DNA of 64,000 nt from Erwinia_E haradaeae_I (GCF_900698925.1 NZ_LR217713.1:806001-870000); one strand, 5' to 3'. Positions 21,361 through 30,649 are shown, counted from the first letter of the stretch. Program-made: numbers and translations. Notes: generated by a model from the sequence alone, not told the origin.

Positions 21361-21531
21361 ATGGCTGTACAACAAAACAAACCAACGCGATCTAAACGAG
21401 GGATGCGACGAGCGCATGACGCCTTAACGACAGTTACACTCTCCATTGATAAACTATCTGGTGAACTGCATCGTCGCCATCACATTACTGCAGATGGCTA
21501 TTATCGAGGCCGAAAGGTCCTTTTCACTTAA
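21361..21531 (+). CDS. rpmF: 50S ribosomal protein L32
   Basis: Small structural protein of the large subunit. The 56-residue product begins MAVQQNKPTRSKRGMRRAHD, identical over most of this stretch to E. coli L32, and ends with HHITADGYYRGRKV plus a divergent last three residues. AGGAGA lies eight bases before the ATG. It is the first gene of the rpmF-plsX-fabH-fabD-fabG-acpP run, the same order as in E. coli, so ribosome and lipid synthesis are presumably still co-expressed. Confidence 0.96.
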   Translation: MAVQQNKPTRSKRGMRRAHDALTTVTLSIDKLSGELHRRHHITADGYYRGRKVLFT

Positions 21532-21550
21532 ATTATCATCTACCATTATT

Positions 21551-22585
21551 TTGAAAAATCTGACTTTAGCAATAGATGTCATGGGCGGCGATCTAGGAGC
21601 TCACATGACAGTGCCTGCATCAATTCAAGCATTATCACTTAATCCATGTTTACATATTATTCTAGTTGGTGATCCTGTTATTATTAAACCGCTATTACTG
21701 AATACAGACATTTTCTTATTGTCTCGTCTAGAAATTATTGCTTCTCAATCGGTTATTTCTGACAATGCAAAACCCTCTGAATTTATTCGATCTAGTCATG
21801 GAAGCTCGATGCGAATCGCATTAGAGCAAGTAAAAAACGGTAAAGCACATGCCTGTGTAAGCGCAGGTCATACTGGCGCTATTATGGGATTAGCTAAGCT
21901 CTTATTAAAACCACTAGATGGAATAAATCGTCCAGCATTAATGACTATTCTACCAAACCAAAAAAAAAGTAAAACTGTAATGTTAGATGTGGGAGCTAAT
22001 GTTATTGTAGAAAGCGAATTACTAGTACAATTTGCCATAATGGGAGCTGTAATAGCTGAAGAACTCTTAGCTATCCACAAACCTCGCATTGCTTTGATTA
22101 ATATCGGTCAAGAACCAATCAAAGGATTGAACTCTGTTCAAGATGCAGCATATATACTTAAATCATCTAAAGAAATTAATTTTATTGGTTATATTGAAGG
22201 TCATGATCTCCTTTCTGACAAAACAGACGTGCTTGTTTGTGATGGTTTTGTAGGAAACATTATATTAAAAACTATAGAAGGAATAGTAAGAATGTTTCTT
22301 TTACTAGTTCAACCCAACGGTCTAGAAAAAAAACCAAGCTATAAACAAAATCTACTAAAAAAATGGTTAGACGAAGATTTAATACATCAATTACATCATT
22401 TAAATCCTGATAAATACAACGGCGCCCTTCTTATTGGATTACAAGGCGTAGTAGTAAAAAGTCATGGTTCTGCGAATAATTTCGGATTTATCGCAGCCAT
22501 TCAACAAGCTGAGCAAATAGTACAGCAAAGAGTTCTCGACAGGATTTCAATGTGCGTACAAGCTTTATTATCTAAGAGTGACTAA
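21551..22585 (+). CDS. plsX: phosphate acyltransferase PlsX
   Basis: Converts acyl-ACP to acyl-phosphate for phospholipid synthesis. Conserved blocks: LAIDVMGGDLGAH at the N-terminus, SAGHTGAIMGLAK, LDVGANV, LVCDGFVGNI and GVVVKSHGSAN near the C-terminus. The start is uncertain: no ATG follows rpmF before the conserved core. TTG at 21551 (344 residues) fits the family N-terminus (LTLAIDVMGGD) and begins 20 bases after rpmF, but lacks an obvious ribosome site. The alternative ATG at 21494 would overlap the end of rpmF and add 19 unmatched residues. Coupling to rpmF translation is plausible. fabH starts seven bases after the stop. Confidence 0.93.
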   Translation: MKNLTLAIDVMGGDLGAHMTVPASIQALSLNPCLHIILVGDPVIIKPLLLNTDIFLLSRLEIIASQSVISDNAKPSEFIRSSHGSSMRIALEQVKNGKAHACVSAGHTGAIMGLAKLLLKPLDGINRPALMTILPNQKKSKTVMLDVGANVIVESELLVQFAIMGAVIAEELLAIHKPRIALINIGQEPIKGLNSVQDAAYILKSSKEINFIGYIEGHDLLSDKTDVLVCDGFVGNIILKTIEGIVRMFLLLVQPNGLEKKPSYKQNLLKKWLDEDLIHQLHHLNPDKYNGALLIGLQGVVVKSHGSANNFGFIAAIQQAEQIVQQRVLDRISMCVQALLSKSD

Positions 22586-22591
22586 GCGCAC

Positions 22592-23545
22592 ATGTATACA
22601 AAAATTATTGGTACAGGCAGGTATCTACCCGAACAGGTACGAACAAATTCCGATTTGGAAAAAATGATAGATACATCAGACGAATGGATTAAAACTCGTA
22701 CTGGCATACAAGAACGCCGAATTGCTCTACCCAACGAAACAGTAGCAACTATTGGTTTTCAGGCGGCTCGACGCGCTCTTGAAATGTCCGGCATCGCACA
22801 AAATGACATTAACTTAATTATTGTTGCTACTACATCTTCAAGTCATGCTTTTCCTAGCTCTGCCTGCATGATTCAAAAAATGTTAGAAATTCATGATGCT
22901 GCTTCTTTTGATCTAGCAGCTGCCTGTTCAGGTTTTATCTATGCATTAAGCGTAGCAGATCAATATATTAAAAGCAATTTAGTTAAATATGCACTAGTCA
23001 TTGGTTCTGACATCTTGAGTCGCATGTTAAATCCTAACGATCGTAATACATTAATTCTCTTTGGCGATGGAGCAGGTGCTGTAGTACTAGGTGCTGGAGA
23101 AGAACAGGGAATTATCTCTACTCACCTACATTCAGACGGACGATATGGTCATATACTAACACTGCCCAATCGAGACAACACCAAACCAGATAACAATACT
23201 TATCTTAGTATGACAGGCAATGAAGTATTTAAAGTAGCTATTAATAAACTAGCAAATATTGTTAAAGAAACCTTAGAAGCGAATAATCTTCAATGCTCTT
23301 CTATAGACTGGCTGATTCCACATCAAGCTAATTTGCGCATTATTAGTGCTACTGCCTGCAAGTTAGGCTTAGATATACATAAAGTGATTATTACTCTTCA
23401 TCGTCATGGAAATACCTCTGCAGCTTCCATTCCGCTAGCTCTAGATGAAGCAGTCCGTGATAATCGTATTAAACATGGTCAATTAATTTTATTAGAAGCC
23501 TTTGGTGCAGGACTCACTTGGGGGTCAGCGCTAATTCGGTTTTAA
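22592..23545 (+). CDS. fabH: beta-ketoacyl-ACP synthase III
   Basis: Starts fatty acid synthesis by condensing acetyl-CoA with malonyl-ACP. At 317 residues it matches E. coli FabH in length, with nucleophile Cys112 in AAACSGF, catalytic His in IPHQANLRI near residue 244 and Asn in HRHGNTSAAS near 274. The GDGAGAVVLGAG loop is also present. It is packed tightly after plsX and before fabD, consistent with one transcript. Confidence 0.97.
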   Translation: MYTKIIGTGRYLPEQVRTNSDLEKMIDTSDEWIKTRTGIQERRIALPNETVATIGFQAARRALEMSGIAQNDINLIIVATTSSSHAFPSSACMIQKMLEIHDAASFDLAAACSGFIYALSVADQYIKSNLVKYALVIGSDILSRMLNPNDRNTLILFGDGAGAVVLGAGEEQGIISTHLHSDGRYGHILTLPNRDNTKPDNNTYLSMTGNEVFKVAINKLANIVKETLEANNLQCSSIDWLIPHQANLRIISATACKLGLDIHKVIITLHRHGNTSAASIPLALDEAVRDNRIKHGQLILLEAFGAGLTWGSALIRF

Positions 23546-23576
23546 TCATGATTGCATATTAAAAAAGGAAATTAAC

Positions 23577-24510
23577 ATGAATAATATTGCAATGGTCTTT
23601 CCAGGTCAAGGATCACAAAAAATAGGCATGCTAGCTGACTTAGCTCAAGCTTATAATCTAGTAGAAAAAACCTTTTTAGAAGCCTCTAATGTACTGGGTT
23701 ATGATTTATGGAAACTGGTACAAGAGGGGCCATCAGTAAAATTAAATAAAACGTACCATACCCAACCAGCTATCTTGGCTGCATCTTTTTCAATTTTTAA
23801 GATTTGGAAAAAAAGGAGTAAAAAAATACCTTCATTACTAGCAGGGCATAGTCTAGGTGAATACAGCGCATTAGTTTGTTCAGAAGTTCTTAACTTCCCT
23901 GACGCAATTACCCTAGTAGAACTTCGTGGCAAACTCATGCAAGAAGCCGTTCCCTGAAGGAATAGGCTCCATGCAAGTAATAATTGGACTAGATCCTCAA
24001 TCTATAATGCAAATTTGTAAAGAATCTTCACATGACCAAATCGTATCACCAGTAAATTATAACTCGCCAGATCAAACAGTTATTGCCGGTCATAAAGAAG
24101 CCGTTGAACGTGCTAGTTTAGCCTGTAAACGTGCCGGAGCTAAACTTACATTACCCCTATCAGTTAGCGTACCCGCGCACTGCGCTTTGATGAAACCAGC
24201 AGCAGAAAAACTCAGAATGGCACTTGAAAAAATAGATTTTCATGCGCCAATTTTTCCAGTAATAAATAATGTTGACGTAGTCATTGAAACTAAACCGCAT
24301 GCCATACGTAACGCCTTAATTCGTCAGCTAGATCACCCAATACAATGGATAGAAATTATAAAATTTATTAAAAGAAAAGGTATTACCTGCTTGCTGGAAA
24401 TTGGACCAGGAAAAACTTTAACTGGTCTAAATAGGCGTACTGAGCCTAGTTTCACGCTAACTGCAATAAATGATCCAGATAGCTTAGCAAAGGCGCTCGA
24501 AGTACAATAA
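23577..24510 (+). CDS. fabD: malonyl-CoA:ACP transacylase, interrupted by a +1 frameshift
   Basis: Loads malonyl groups onto ACP; normally essential. Codons 1-126 (23577-23954) encode the FabD N-terminus with FPGQGSQ, nucleophile Ser92 in AGHSLGEYS and Arg117 in ELRGK. At 23952-23957 the frame reads CCC TGA and stops. Dropping one C from the CCC run restores PEGIGSM and the remaining conserved protein in the next frame, with His201 in VPAHCALM and LEIGPGKTLTGL, for about 310 residues (E. coli 309). Both halves are fully conserved. Possible explanations: +1 slippage at CCC-UGA; two polypeptides, since ATG at 23971 has GAAGGA nine bases upstream; sequencing error; or recent inactivation. GGAAAT precedes the first ATG. 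Confidence 0.9.
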
Positions 24511-24511
24511 G

Positions 24512-24525
24512 AAAAAAAGGGGGGG
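24512..24525 (+). promoter_or_regulatory. A7-G7 homopolymer tract forming the fabG ribosome site
   Basis: Seven A followed by seven G directly after the fabD stop, nine bases before the fabG ATG. A G7 run is exceptional in such AT-rich sequence, and it provides the only purine-rich site for fabG. Confidence 0.7.
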
Positions 24526-24534
24526 TATAATAAA

Positions 24535-25269
24535 ATGAATTTCAAAGGTAAAATTGCAATAGTAACCGGCGCCAGTCGAGGGATCGGTCGCGCTATAACA
24601 GAGAATCTAATAATACATGGTGCTACAGTATTAGGAACAGCTACAACCAAGAATGGTGCAGATGCCATTAGTAAATATTTAGGTGCTAATGGTAAAGGCT
24701 TTCTATTAAACGTAAGCAACATAGATTCTATTGAAAAAACATTAGATAACATTCACGGTGACTTCGGTGAAATAGATATATTAGTTAACAATGCAGGTAT
24801 TACACGTGATAAGCTACTTATCCGAATGAAAGATGATGAATGGAATAAAGTAATTGACACTAATCTGACATCAATCTTTCGTTTATCTAAAGCAGTTTTA
24901 CGGACTATGATCAAAAAAAGAAACGGTAGAATTATTAATATTGGATCTGTTATTGGCAGCACAGGCAATGTAGGACAATCTAATTACTCAGCAACTAAAG
25001 CAGGTTTAATTGGATTAAGTAAATCCCTTGCGCGTGAAATAGCATCCCGTGGTATAACCGTAAATGTTGTAGCACCTGGGTTTATTGAAACTGACATGAC
25101 ACGGGCTCTTAGCGCAAAAACACGAGAAGAAATTATGACAAAAATACCTATAGGACGCCTTGGTCAAGTTCAAGACATTGCACAAGCTGTAACATTTTTA
25201 GCCTCTGAAGCAGCCTCATATATTACTGGAGAAACACTTCATGTAAATGGTGGAATGCTTATGACATAA
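24535..25269 (+). CDS. fabG: 3-oxoacyl-ACP reductase
   Basis: NADPH-dependent short-chain dehydrogenase/reductase, first reduction of the elongation cycle. The 244 residues match E. coli exactly in length. Cofactor motif TGASRGIG at 11-18, NNAG at 86-89, and the catalytic Ser138, Tyr151 and Lys155 (NIGSVIG, YSATKAG) are all present. It ends with HVNGGMLM as usual. It follows fabD with only 24 bases between, whose G7 tract serves as ribosome site, and is followed by acpP with its own promoter. Confidence 0.97.
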   Translation: MNFKGKIAIVTGASRGIGRAITENLIIHGATVLGTATTKNGADAISKYLGANGKGFLLNVSNIDSIEKTLDNIHGDFGEIDILVNNAGITRDKLLIRMKDDEWNKVIDTNLTSIFRLSKAVLRTMIKKRNGRIINIGSVIGSTGNVGQSNYSATKAGLIGLSKSLAREIASRGITVNVVAPGFIETDMTRALSAKTREEIMTKIPIGRLGQVQDIAQAVTFLASEAASYITGETLHVNGGMLMT

Positions 25270-25316
25270 TCATTAAATAAACTGTATAAATCATGGCATA
25301 ACTCACTGGAATTTAG

Positions 25317-25344
25317 TTGCATCTTTTTCAACATTTTATAAACT
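25317..25344 (+). promoter_or_regulatory. acpP promoter
   Basis: TTGCAT at 25317-25322 and TAAACT at 25339-25344 with a 16-base spacer. The following leader, AAAACCATCGCG and GCGAGTTTTGATAGGAAATT, closely follows the E. coli acpP leader as I remember it, which supports the assignment. Confidence 0.65.
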
Positions 25345-25354
25345 ATAAAAACCA

Positions 25355-25366
25355 TCGCGTAAGCGA
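25355..25366 (+). promoter_or_regulatory. conserved GNRA-tetraloop hairpin in the acpP leader
   Basis: TCGC-GTAA-GCGA forms a short stem capped by a GNRA-type tetraloop about 25 bases before the acpP start. The E. coli leader has the same stem with loop GAAA, so the loop changed within the GNRA class. Confidence 0.55.
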
Positions 25367-25389
25367 GTTTTGATAGGAAATTGAACTAT

Positions 25390-25620
25390 ATGAGCACTAT
25401 CGAAGAACGTGTTAAAAAAATCATTAGCGAACAGCTTGGTGTTAAGCAAGAGGAGGTAGTCAACGTTGCTTCCTTTGTAGAAGATCTGGGTGCAGATTCT
25501 CTTGATACTGTTGAATTAGTGATGGCACTAGAAGAAGAGTTTGATACTGAAATCCCGGATGAAGCAGCTGAAAAAATAACTACTGTTCAAGCTGCTATTG
25601 ATTATATTAATACGCACTAA
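25390..25620 (+). CDS. acpP: acyl carrier protein
   Basis: Carries acyl chains on a 4'-phosphopantetheine arm for fatty acid, phospholipid and lipid A synthesis. The 76-residue acidic protein is nearly identical to E. coli ACP; the modified serine lies in LGADSLDTVELVMALEEEF (Ser36 of the mature chain). The ATG at 25390 matches the known MSTIEERV start; AGGA lies 11 bases upstream. A TTG three codons earlier is in frame but too close to that site. Last gene of the fab cluster, followed by a strong hairpin. Confidence 0.98.
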   Translation: MSTIEERVKKIISEQLGVKQEEVVNVASFVEDLGADSLDTVELVMALEEEFDTEIPDEAAEKITTVQAAIDYINTH

Positions 25621-25635
25621 GTATCAGTGATCAGT

Positions 25636-25664
25636 TTCAGGCGGACATGTTATAACCGCCTGAA
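25636..25664. terminator. hairpin between convergent acpP and deaD
   Basis: TTCAGGCGG and CCGCCTGAA form a perfect 9-bp stem with an 11-base loop, 15 bases after acpP and 34 bases after the deaD stop on the other strand. No long T tract follows on either strand, so it may stabilise 3' ends as well as terminate. Confidence 0.7.
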
Positions 25665-25698
25665 CTTCATGATATTAATGTGTATAAAATAAATTAAA

Positions 25699-27567
25699 CT
25701 ACACATCATTCCGTCGGGATAAATGTCGCACGCTATATTCACGCGGTGAACTTGTAGTACGACGGTGATTATCTCGGTTAAAACCACCTAGGCGTCGTTC
25801 GTTTTTAGTTTCATTACTAAAGCGATTTCCTTCACTTGAGTAAGAGGCGCTTAAGTTGCTATTACTATAACGACGCTCAACACTACGACGTACATGCGCA
25901 TCACCTATTAACTTCATATTAATAGGCTTATTGAGAATCATTGTGCGAGAAACATTTTGGATCAAAGAATTAGACATGCCTTTTGGCAACTCAAGCGTTG
26001 CATATTTCGAATATAATTTAATATTACCAATATAACGACTGTTAATTTCACCTTCATTAACAATGGCACCGACGATGTGACGAACCTCTACTCCGTCATC
26101 TCGTCCTACTTCAATTCGATACAAGGCCATCATGTCTCTAGTTTCTTGCCGGTCTCTCCGAGGTCGATCTCCATCCTTTAGGTCACGACTGGATCGATGG
26201 TTGCGACGGTCTTCGTAATCTCTATCTTCACGGCGAAAACGATAAATCGGCTCTGAAGGTATTAAGAGAGGACGCTCACCTTGAGCAATTTTTAATAAAA
26301 CTGCAGCTAAAATCTCAATATCTATTGAATCAGAAGGCTGTATTTTAGAAAGCAATGCTCTATACTCTTCTAAATCACAACTTTCTAATTGCTTTTTAAT
26401 TTTTTCAGAAAACTTTTCTAAACGACGTTGTCCAAGTAATTTCGTATTTGGCAATTCAACTTCTGGGATACTGAGCTTCATATTACGCTCAATATTACGT
26501 AATAAACGACGCTCTCGATGCTCTACAAAAAGAAGAGCGCGACCAGCTCTTCCCGCTCGCCCGGTGCGACCAATACGATGAACATAAGATTCTACATCCA
26601 TAGGAATATCATAGTTAATAACTAAGCTTATTCGATCAACATCGAGACCGCGTGCGGCAACATCAGTAGCAATTAAAATATCTAGACGACCATCTTTTAA
26701 ACGTTCTAAAGTCTGTTCGCGCAATGATTGATTCATGTCACCATTAAGAGCGGCGCTATTGTAACCGCTTTTTTCCAGTGATTCAGCTACCTCTAATGTA
26801 GCATTTTTAGTACGCACAAAAATAATAACCGCATCAAAATCTTCTACTTCCAAAAAACGAGTTAACGCATCTGTTTTACGCCCATAAACAATCCAATAAC
26901 TTTGACTGATATCCGGACGTGTATTCACACTTGACTGAATACGTATCTCTTGAGGATTTTTCATAAAACGTTTAGTAATCCGACGGATTACATCTGGCAT
27001 GGTTGCAGAAAATAAAGCTGTCTGATGATTATCCGGAATTTGCGCCATAATTGTTTCAACATCTTCGATAAACCCCATGCGAAGCATTTCATCGGCTTCA
27101 TCTAGAACTAACCCATGAAGTTGAGATAAATCCAACGTACCACGTTTTAAGTGATCGAGAAGACGACCGGGTGTACCAACAACAACCTGAGGTCCATGAC
27201 GCAAGGCTCGTAACTGAACATCATAACGCTGCCCCCCATAAAGAGCCACAACATTTAAACCTCGCATATTTTTAGAAAACTCTATAATTGCTTCCGAAAC
27301 CTGCACTGCTAATTCACGAGTCGGGGCTAAAACTAAAACCTGTGGCGCTTTGCTGGTTATAATAATATTTTGAATTAATGGTAATGCGAAAGCTGCGGTT
27401 TTTCCGCTTCCAGTTTGAGCCATTCCTAATACGTCTCGACCAGCTAAAAGATGTGGAATACATTCAACCTGAATAGGAGATGGTCTAATATAACCCATAG
27501 AATTAAGAGATTGAATCAAAGTCTCTTTTAAACCAAGAGACGAAAAAGTAGTTTGTATATCAGTCAT
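25699..27567 (-). CDS. deaD: cold-shock DEAD-box RNA helicase DeaD (CsdA)
   Basis: ATP-dependent RNA helicase for ribosome assembly and mRNA decay. Helicase core motifs in order: Q motif PSPIQ, motif I AQTGSGKT, PTRELA, DEAD in VLDEADEML, SAT in LFSATMP, and HRIGRTGRAGR. The C-terminal RNA-binding domain follows (YRIEVGRDDGVEVRHIVGAI). The RGG-rich tail of E. coli DeaD has degenerated to a short basic serine/arginine/asparagine-rich tail. I start at the ATG ending at 27567 (622 residues; E. coli 629), where homology begins; nine more in-frame codons upstream lack similarity. nlpI, its usual upstream neighbour, is absent. Confidence 0.96.
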   Translation of the reverse strand: MTDIQTTFSSLGLKETLIQSLNSMGYIRPSPIQVECIPHLLAGRDVLGMAQTGSGKTAAFALPLIQNIIITSKAPQVLVLAPTRELAVQVSEAIIEFSKNMRGLNVVALYGGQRYDVQLRALRHGPQVVVGTPGRLLDHLKRGTLDLSQLHGLVLDEADEMLRMGFIEDVETIMAQIPDNHQTALFSATMPDVIRRITKRFMKNPQEIRIQSSVNTRPDISQSYWIVYGRKTDALTRFLEVEDFDAVIIFVRTKNATLEVAESLEKSGYNSAALNGDMNQSLREQTLERLKDGRLDILIATDVAARGLDVDRISLVINYDIPMDVESYVHRIGRTGRAGRAGRALLFVEHRERRLLRNIERNMKLSIPEVELPNTKLLGQRRLEKFSEKIKKQLESCDLEEYRALLSKIQPSDSIDIEILAAVLLKIAQGERPLLIPSEPIYRFRREDRDYEDRRNHRSSRDLKDGDRPRRDRQETRDMMALYRIEVGRDDGVEVRHIVGAIVNEGEINSRYIGNIKLYSKYATLELPKGMSNSLIQNVSRTMILNKPINMKLIGDAHVRRSVERRYSNSNLSASYSSEGNRFSNETKNERRLGGFNRDNHRRTTSSPREYSVRHLSRRNDV

Positions 27568-28472
27568 GTAGTACATGTGCCTCTTAGATTGCATCGGCCA
27601 GTCTACATAACTTATTGTGAAAATTGATAATTATTTTCATCAAAAGATGTGTACCGGCTCAATTAATTAATGTCAATACACTAAAATTTATCCATAAATA
27701 TCATGGTGATAGGACCTGTGTTAAATAAGTATCTGATAGCTCGAACTAGTCATTGTCTGTATATATTTGAAATACTAACTATATTCAATAATAAATCATA
27801 GAATACTAAATATTAAAATCCATTATAAAATATGTTGATATATTATCATGTTACCTATTTAAAAAAAAAACATCTTGATCAAATTAATATCTGATTAAAT
27901 CATGACACTTACAAGTTTAATCCAGGCTCTAATCTTTTCTCTCTTAGGTACACTAATATATGATTTTAAATAAAATTAGAAAGACCTAATACAAGAGTAT
28001 TCTATCTTAAATATACATTTTACATCTTATTATAAAATAAAGAATGGGATGGCCTATCCTCGCAAAAATCATTATCTAAAATATATAATCCACTATTTAA
28101 AACTAAAAAATCACTAATATCCAAAATCTTTTTCTCATTCATAATTAGTAAATTAAAGTAAATTCCACGTCTTTGATTTATAAAAAATATCTGCACTAAA
28201 AAACAGATAAATATATTTTAAATAAATAATATAATTCAATATGATATATTGACCTGTATGATCTACATCATACAACACTATTTTCATATATAAAAGCCGT
28301 GCAAACACGTCCTTGGTACATAATCAAAAATTATTCTTACTTTCATAAAAAAGTAGCACGATAAATATAGTTCTTCAAAGGTCTCTATATATCTAATAAG
28401 CAAAAAATTCATTAAATCATCACCTTGCTTTCTTTGTTACCTTTGTACAAAAAGTCCATATACTCTCTAAGC
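27568..28472. other. spacer where nlpI would lie
   Basis: In E. coli the lipoprotein gene nlpI lies between pnp and deaD. Here the interval is AT-rich and stop-dense, and I recognise no NlpI segment. Confidence 0.55.
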
Positions 28473-28504
28473 ATTCATGCCCGCCATTCTCGGCGGGCAT
28501 GAAT
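28473..28504 (-). terminator. 13-bp hairpin downstream of pnp
   Basis: ATTCATGCCCGCC and GGCGGGCATGAAT form a perfect 13-bp stem with hexaloop, 60 bases after the pnp stop. GC-rich core in AT-rich surroundings. No T tract follows on either strand, so it may block exonucleases rather than act as a classical intrinsic terminator. Confidence 0.7.
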
Positions 28505-28564
28505 TTAACATACTAAACATTCTATTATTTTCACATTTCTTGATGTAGATTATTAAATCTAAGA

Positions 28565-30649
28565 TTATTGTATAGCATCTTTCATACTTAAACGAATACG
28601 ACCTTGTCGATCTACCTCTAAGACTTTAACTAAAATATCCTGTCCCATATGAAGATAGTCTGTTACTTTTTCCACACGCTTGTCAGTAATCTGAGATATA
28701 TGAACTAACCCCTCTTTGCCACCTGTAATAGCTACAAAAGCACCAAAATCTACAATCCGCATAACCTTACCATTATAAATACGACCGACTACAATGTCTT
28801 CAGTAATTGCTGCAATCCTACTAAGAATATGTTGAACCTTCTCATCATTAATAGCTGCAATTTTTACTGTTCCATCATCATTAATTTCAATAGTAGTCCC
28901 CGTCTCTTCAGTAAGAGCTCGTATAACTGCCCCTCCTTTACCAATCACATCTTTTATTTTATCAACACTAATATGAATAGTTTGCATACGTGGAGCAAAC
29001 TGAGATAAATTACAACGCGGACTGCTTAATGCCTTTTCCATTACATCTAAAATATGTAAACGAGCCGCCTGAGCTTGATTAAGAGCAACGCGCATAATTT
29101 CAGGTGTTATACCTTCAATTTTTATATCCATCTGCAGTGCAGTAATACCTTCACGACTACCTGCAACTTTAAAATCCATATCACCTAAATAATCTTCATC
29201 ACCTAGAATATCAGAAAGTACAACAAAGTTTTCATTATCCTTCACTAGTCCCATTGCAATACCAGCAATGGCTGATTTTATAGGCACACCTGCATCCATT
29301 AATGCTAAAGATGCACCACATACAGAAGCCATAGATGAAGAACCATTCGATTCAGTAATTTCAGACACTATACGCACTGTATACGGGAAAGTCGCTTCTT
29401 TTGGCATTACGGCAAGTAAAGCTCGTTTCGCCAAGCGACCATGGCCAATTTCACGACGCTTTGGTGAACCAACTATACCAATTTCACCTACAGAATATGG
29501 AGGAAAATTATAGTGAAATAAGAAGTTATCAGTACGCTCGCCCATGATTTCATCTAAATTCTGTGCATCACGCGAAGTACCTAGTGTAGCAGTAACAAGA
29601 GCTTGAGTTTCACCGCGTGTGAACAATGCGGATCCATGAGTGCGCGGTAATATACCAGTACGAATATCTAAGGCCCGAATCATATCTTTATCACGCCCAT
29701 CAATACGCGGTTCACCATCCAAAATACGACTTCTTACTACATTTTTCTCTAAATCATAAAAAAGAGTATTGATTAAATCAAGATCCAGTGACTGATCATC
29801 TTCTAATAGACACGAAATAGTTTCAGATTTAATGATATTAATCTGTGATTGCCTTTCCTGTTTTTTAGTAATAGAGTAGGCATCACTAAGATCGGATTCA
29901 GCTAATTCAGACATTCGTAAGCGTAATGACTTATTCACCACTTCTGGATTCCAATCCCAATGTGGCTTTCCTGCTACCTCTACCAAAGAATTTATATTAT
30001 TAATTACAATCTGCTGCTGCTTGTGCCCAAATACGACTGCACCTAACATTTCTTCTTCACTTAAAATCTCGGCTTGAGACTCAACCATAAGTACCGCGCC
30101 TGTAGTACCAGATACTACTAAATCCAGTTTACTCTCCTTTAATTGATCACTGGTTGGATTAAGAACATATTGGTTATTAATATAACCAACCCGCGCCACG
30201 CCAATAGGTCCATTAAATGGTAATCCTGACAAAGCTAACGCAGAAGACGCCCCAATAATTGCAACAATATCAGGATTCACCTGAGGATTAACAGATACAA
30301 CGGTAGCAATAACTTGTACTTCATTAAAAAATCCTTGCGGAAATAGAGGTCGAATCGGTCGATCAATTAAACGTGAGGTCAGCATTTCAACTTCACTAGG
30401 TCGACCCTCACGACGGAAAAAACTACCTGGAATGCGACCAGCGGAATATGTACGTTCTTGGTAGTTGACGGTGAGAGGGAAAAAGGACTGGCCTGATTTT
30501 GCCTTTTTCTGACAAACCACGGTTACAAATACCGTTGTCTCATCCATACTAACCATAACAGCCGAAGTAGCTTGACGGGCCATTATACCAGTTTCAATAG
30601 AAATCGCATGTTGACCGTACTGAAATTTTTGTACCATCGAAGTGAGCAA
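28565..30649 (-). CDS. pnp: polynucleotide phosphorylase
   Basis: Phosphorolytic 3'-5' exonuclease of mRNA decay. Two RNase PH domains (FFPLTVNYQERTYSAGRIPGSFF in the first; MGERTDNFLFHYNFPPYS and GHGRLAKRAL in the second), then the KH motif DVIGKGGAVIRALTEETG and the S1 domain GRIYNGKVMRIVDFGAFVAI. The product is 694 residues against 711 in E. coli, lacking only the tail after S1. It starts with TTG, preceded by GAGGAAC eight bases upstream; E. coli pnp also uses UUG, so this rare start seems conserved. Follows rpsO as in E. coli. Confidence 0.97.
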   Translation of the reverse strand: MLTSMVQKFQYGQHAISIETGIMARQATSAVMVSMDETTVFVTVVCQKKAKSGQSFFPLTVNYQERTYSAGRIPGSFFRREGRPSEVEMLTSRLIDRPIRPLFPQGFFNEVQVIATVVSVNPQVNPDIVAIIGASSALALSGLPFNGPIGVARVGYINNQYVLNPTSDQLKESKLDLVVSGTTGAVLMVESQAEILSEEEMLGAVVFGHKQQQIVINNINSLVEVAGKPHWDWNPEVVNKSLRLRMSELAESDLSDAYSITKKQERQSQINIIKSETISCLLEDDQSLDLDLINTLFYDLEKNVVRSRILDGEPRIDGRDKDMIRALDIRTGILPRTHGSALFTRGETQALVTATLGTSRDAQNLDEIMGERTDNFLFHYNFPPYSVGEIGIVGSPKRREIGHGRLAKRALLAVMPKEATFPYTVRIVSEITESNGSSSMASVCGASLALMDAGVPIKSAIAGIAMGLVKDNENFVVLSDILGDEDYLGDMDFKVAGSREGITALQMDIKIEGITPEIMRVALNQAQAARLHILDVMEKALSSPRCNLSQFAPRMQTIHISVDKIKDVIGKGGAVIRALTEETGTTIEINDDGTVKIAAINDEKVQHILSRIAAITEDIVVGRIYNGKVMRIVDFGAFVAITGGKEGLVHISQITDKRVEKVTDYLHMGQDILVKVLEVDRQGRIRLSMKDAIQ

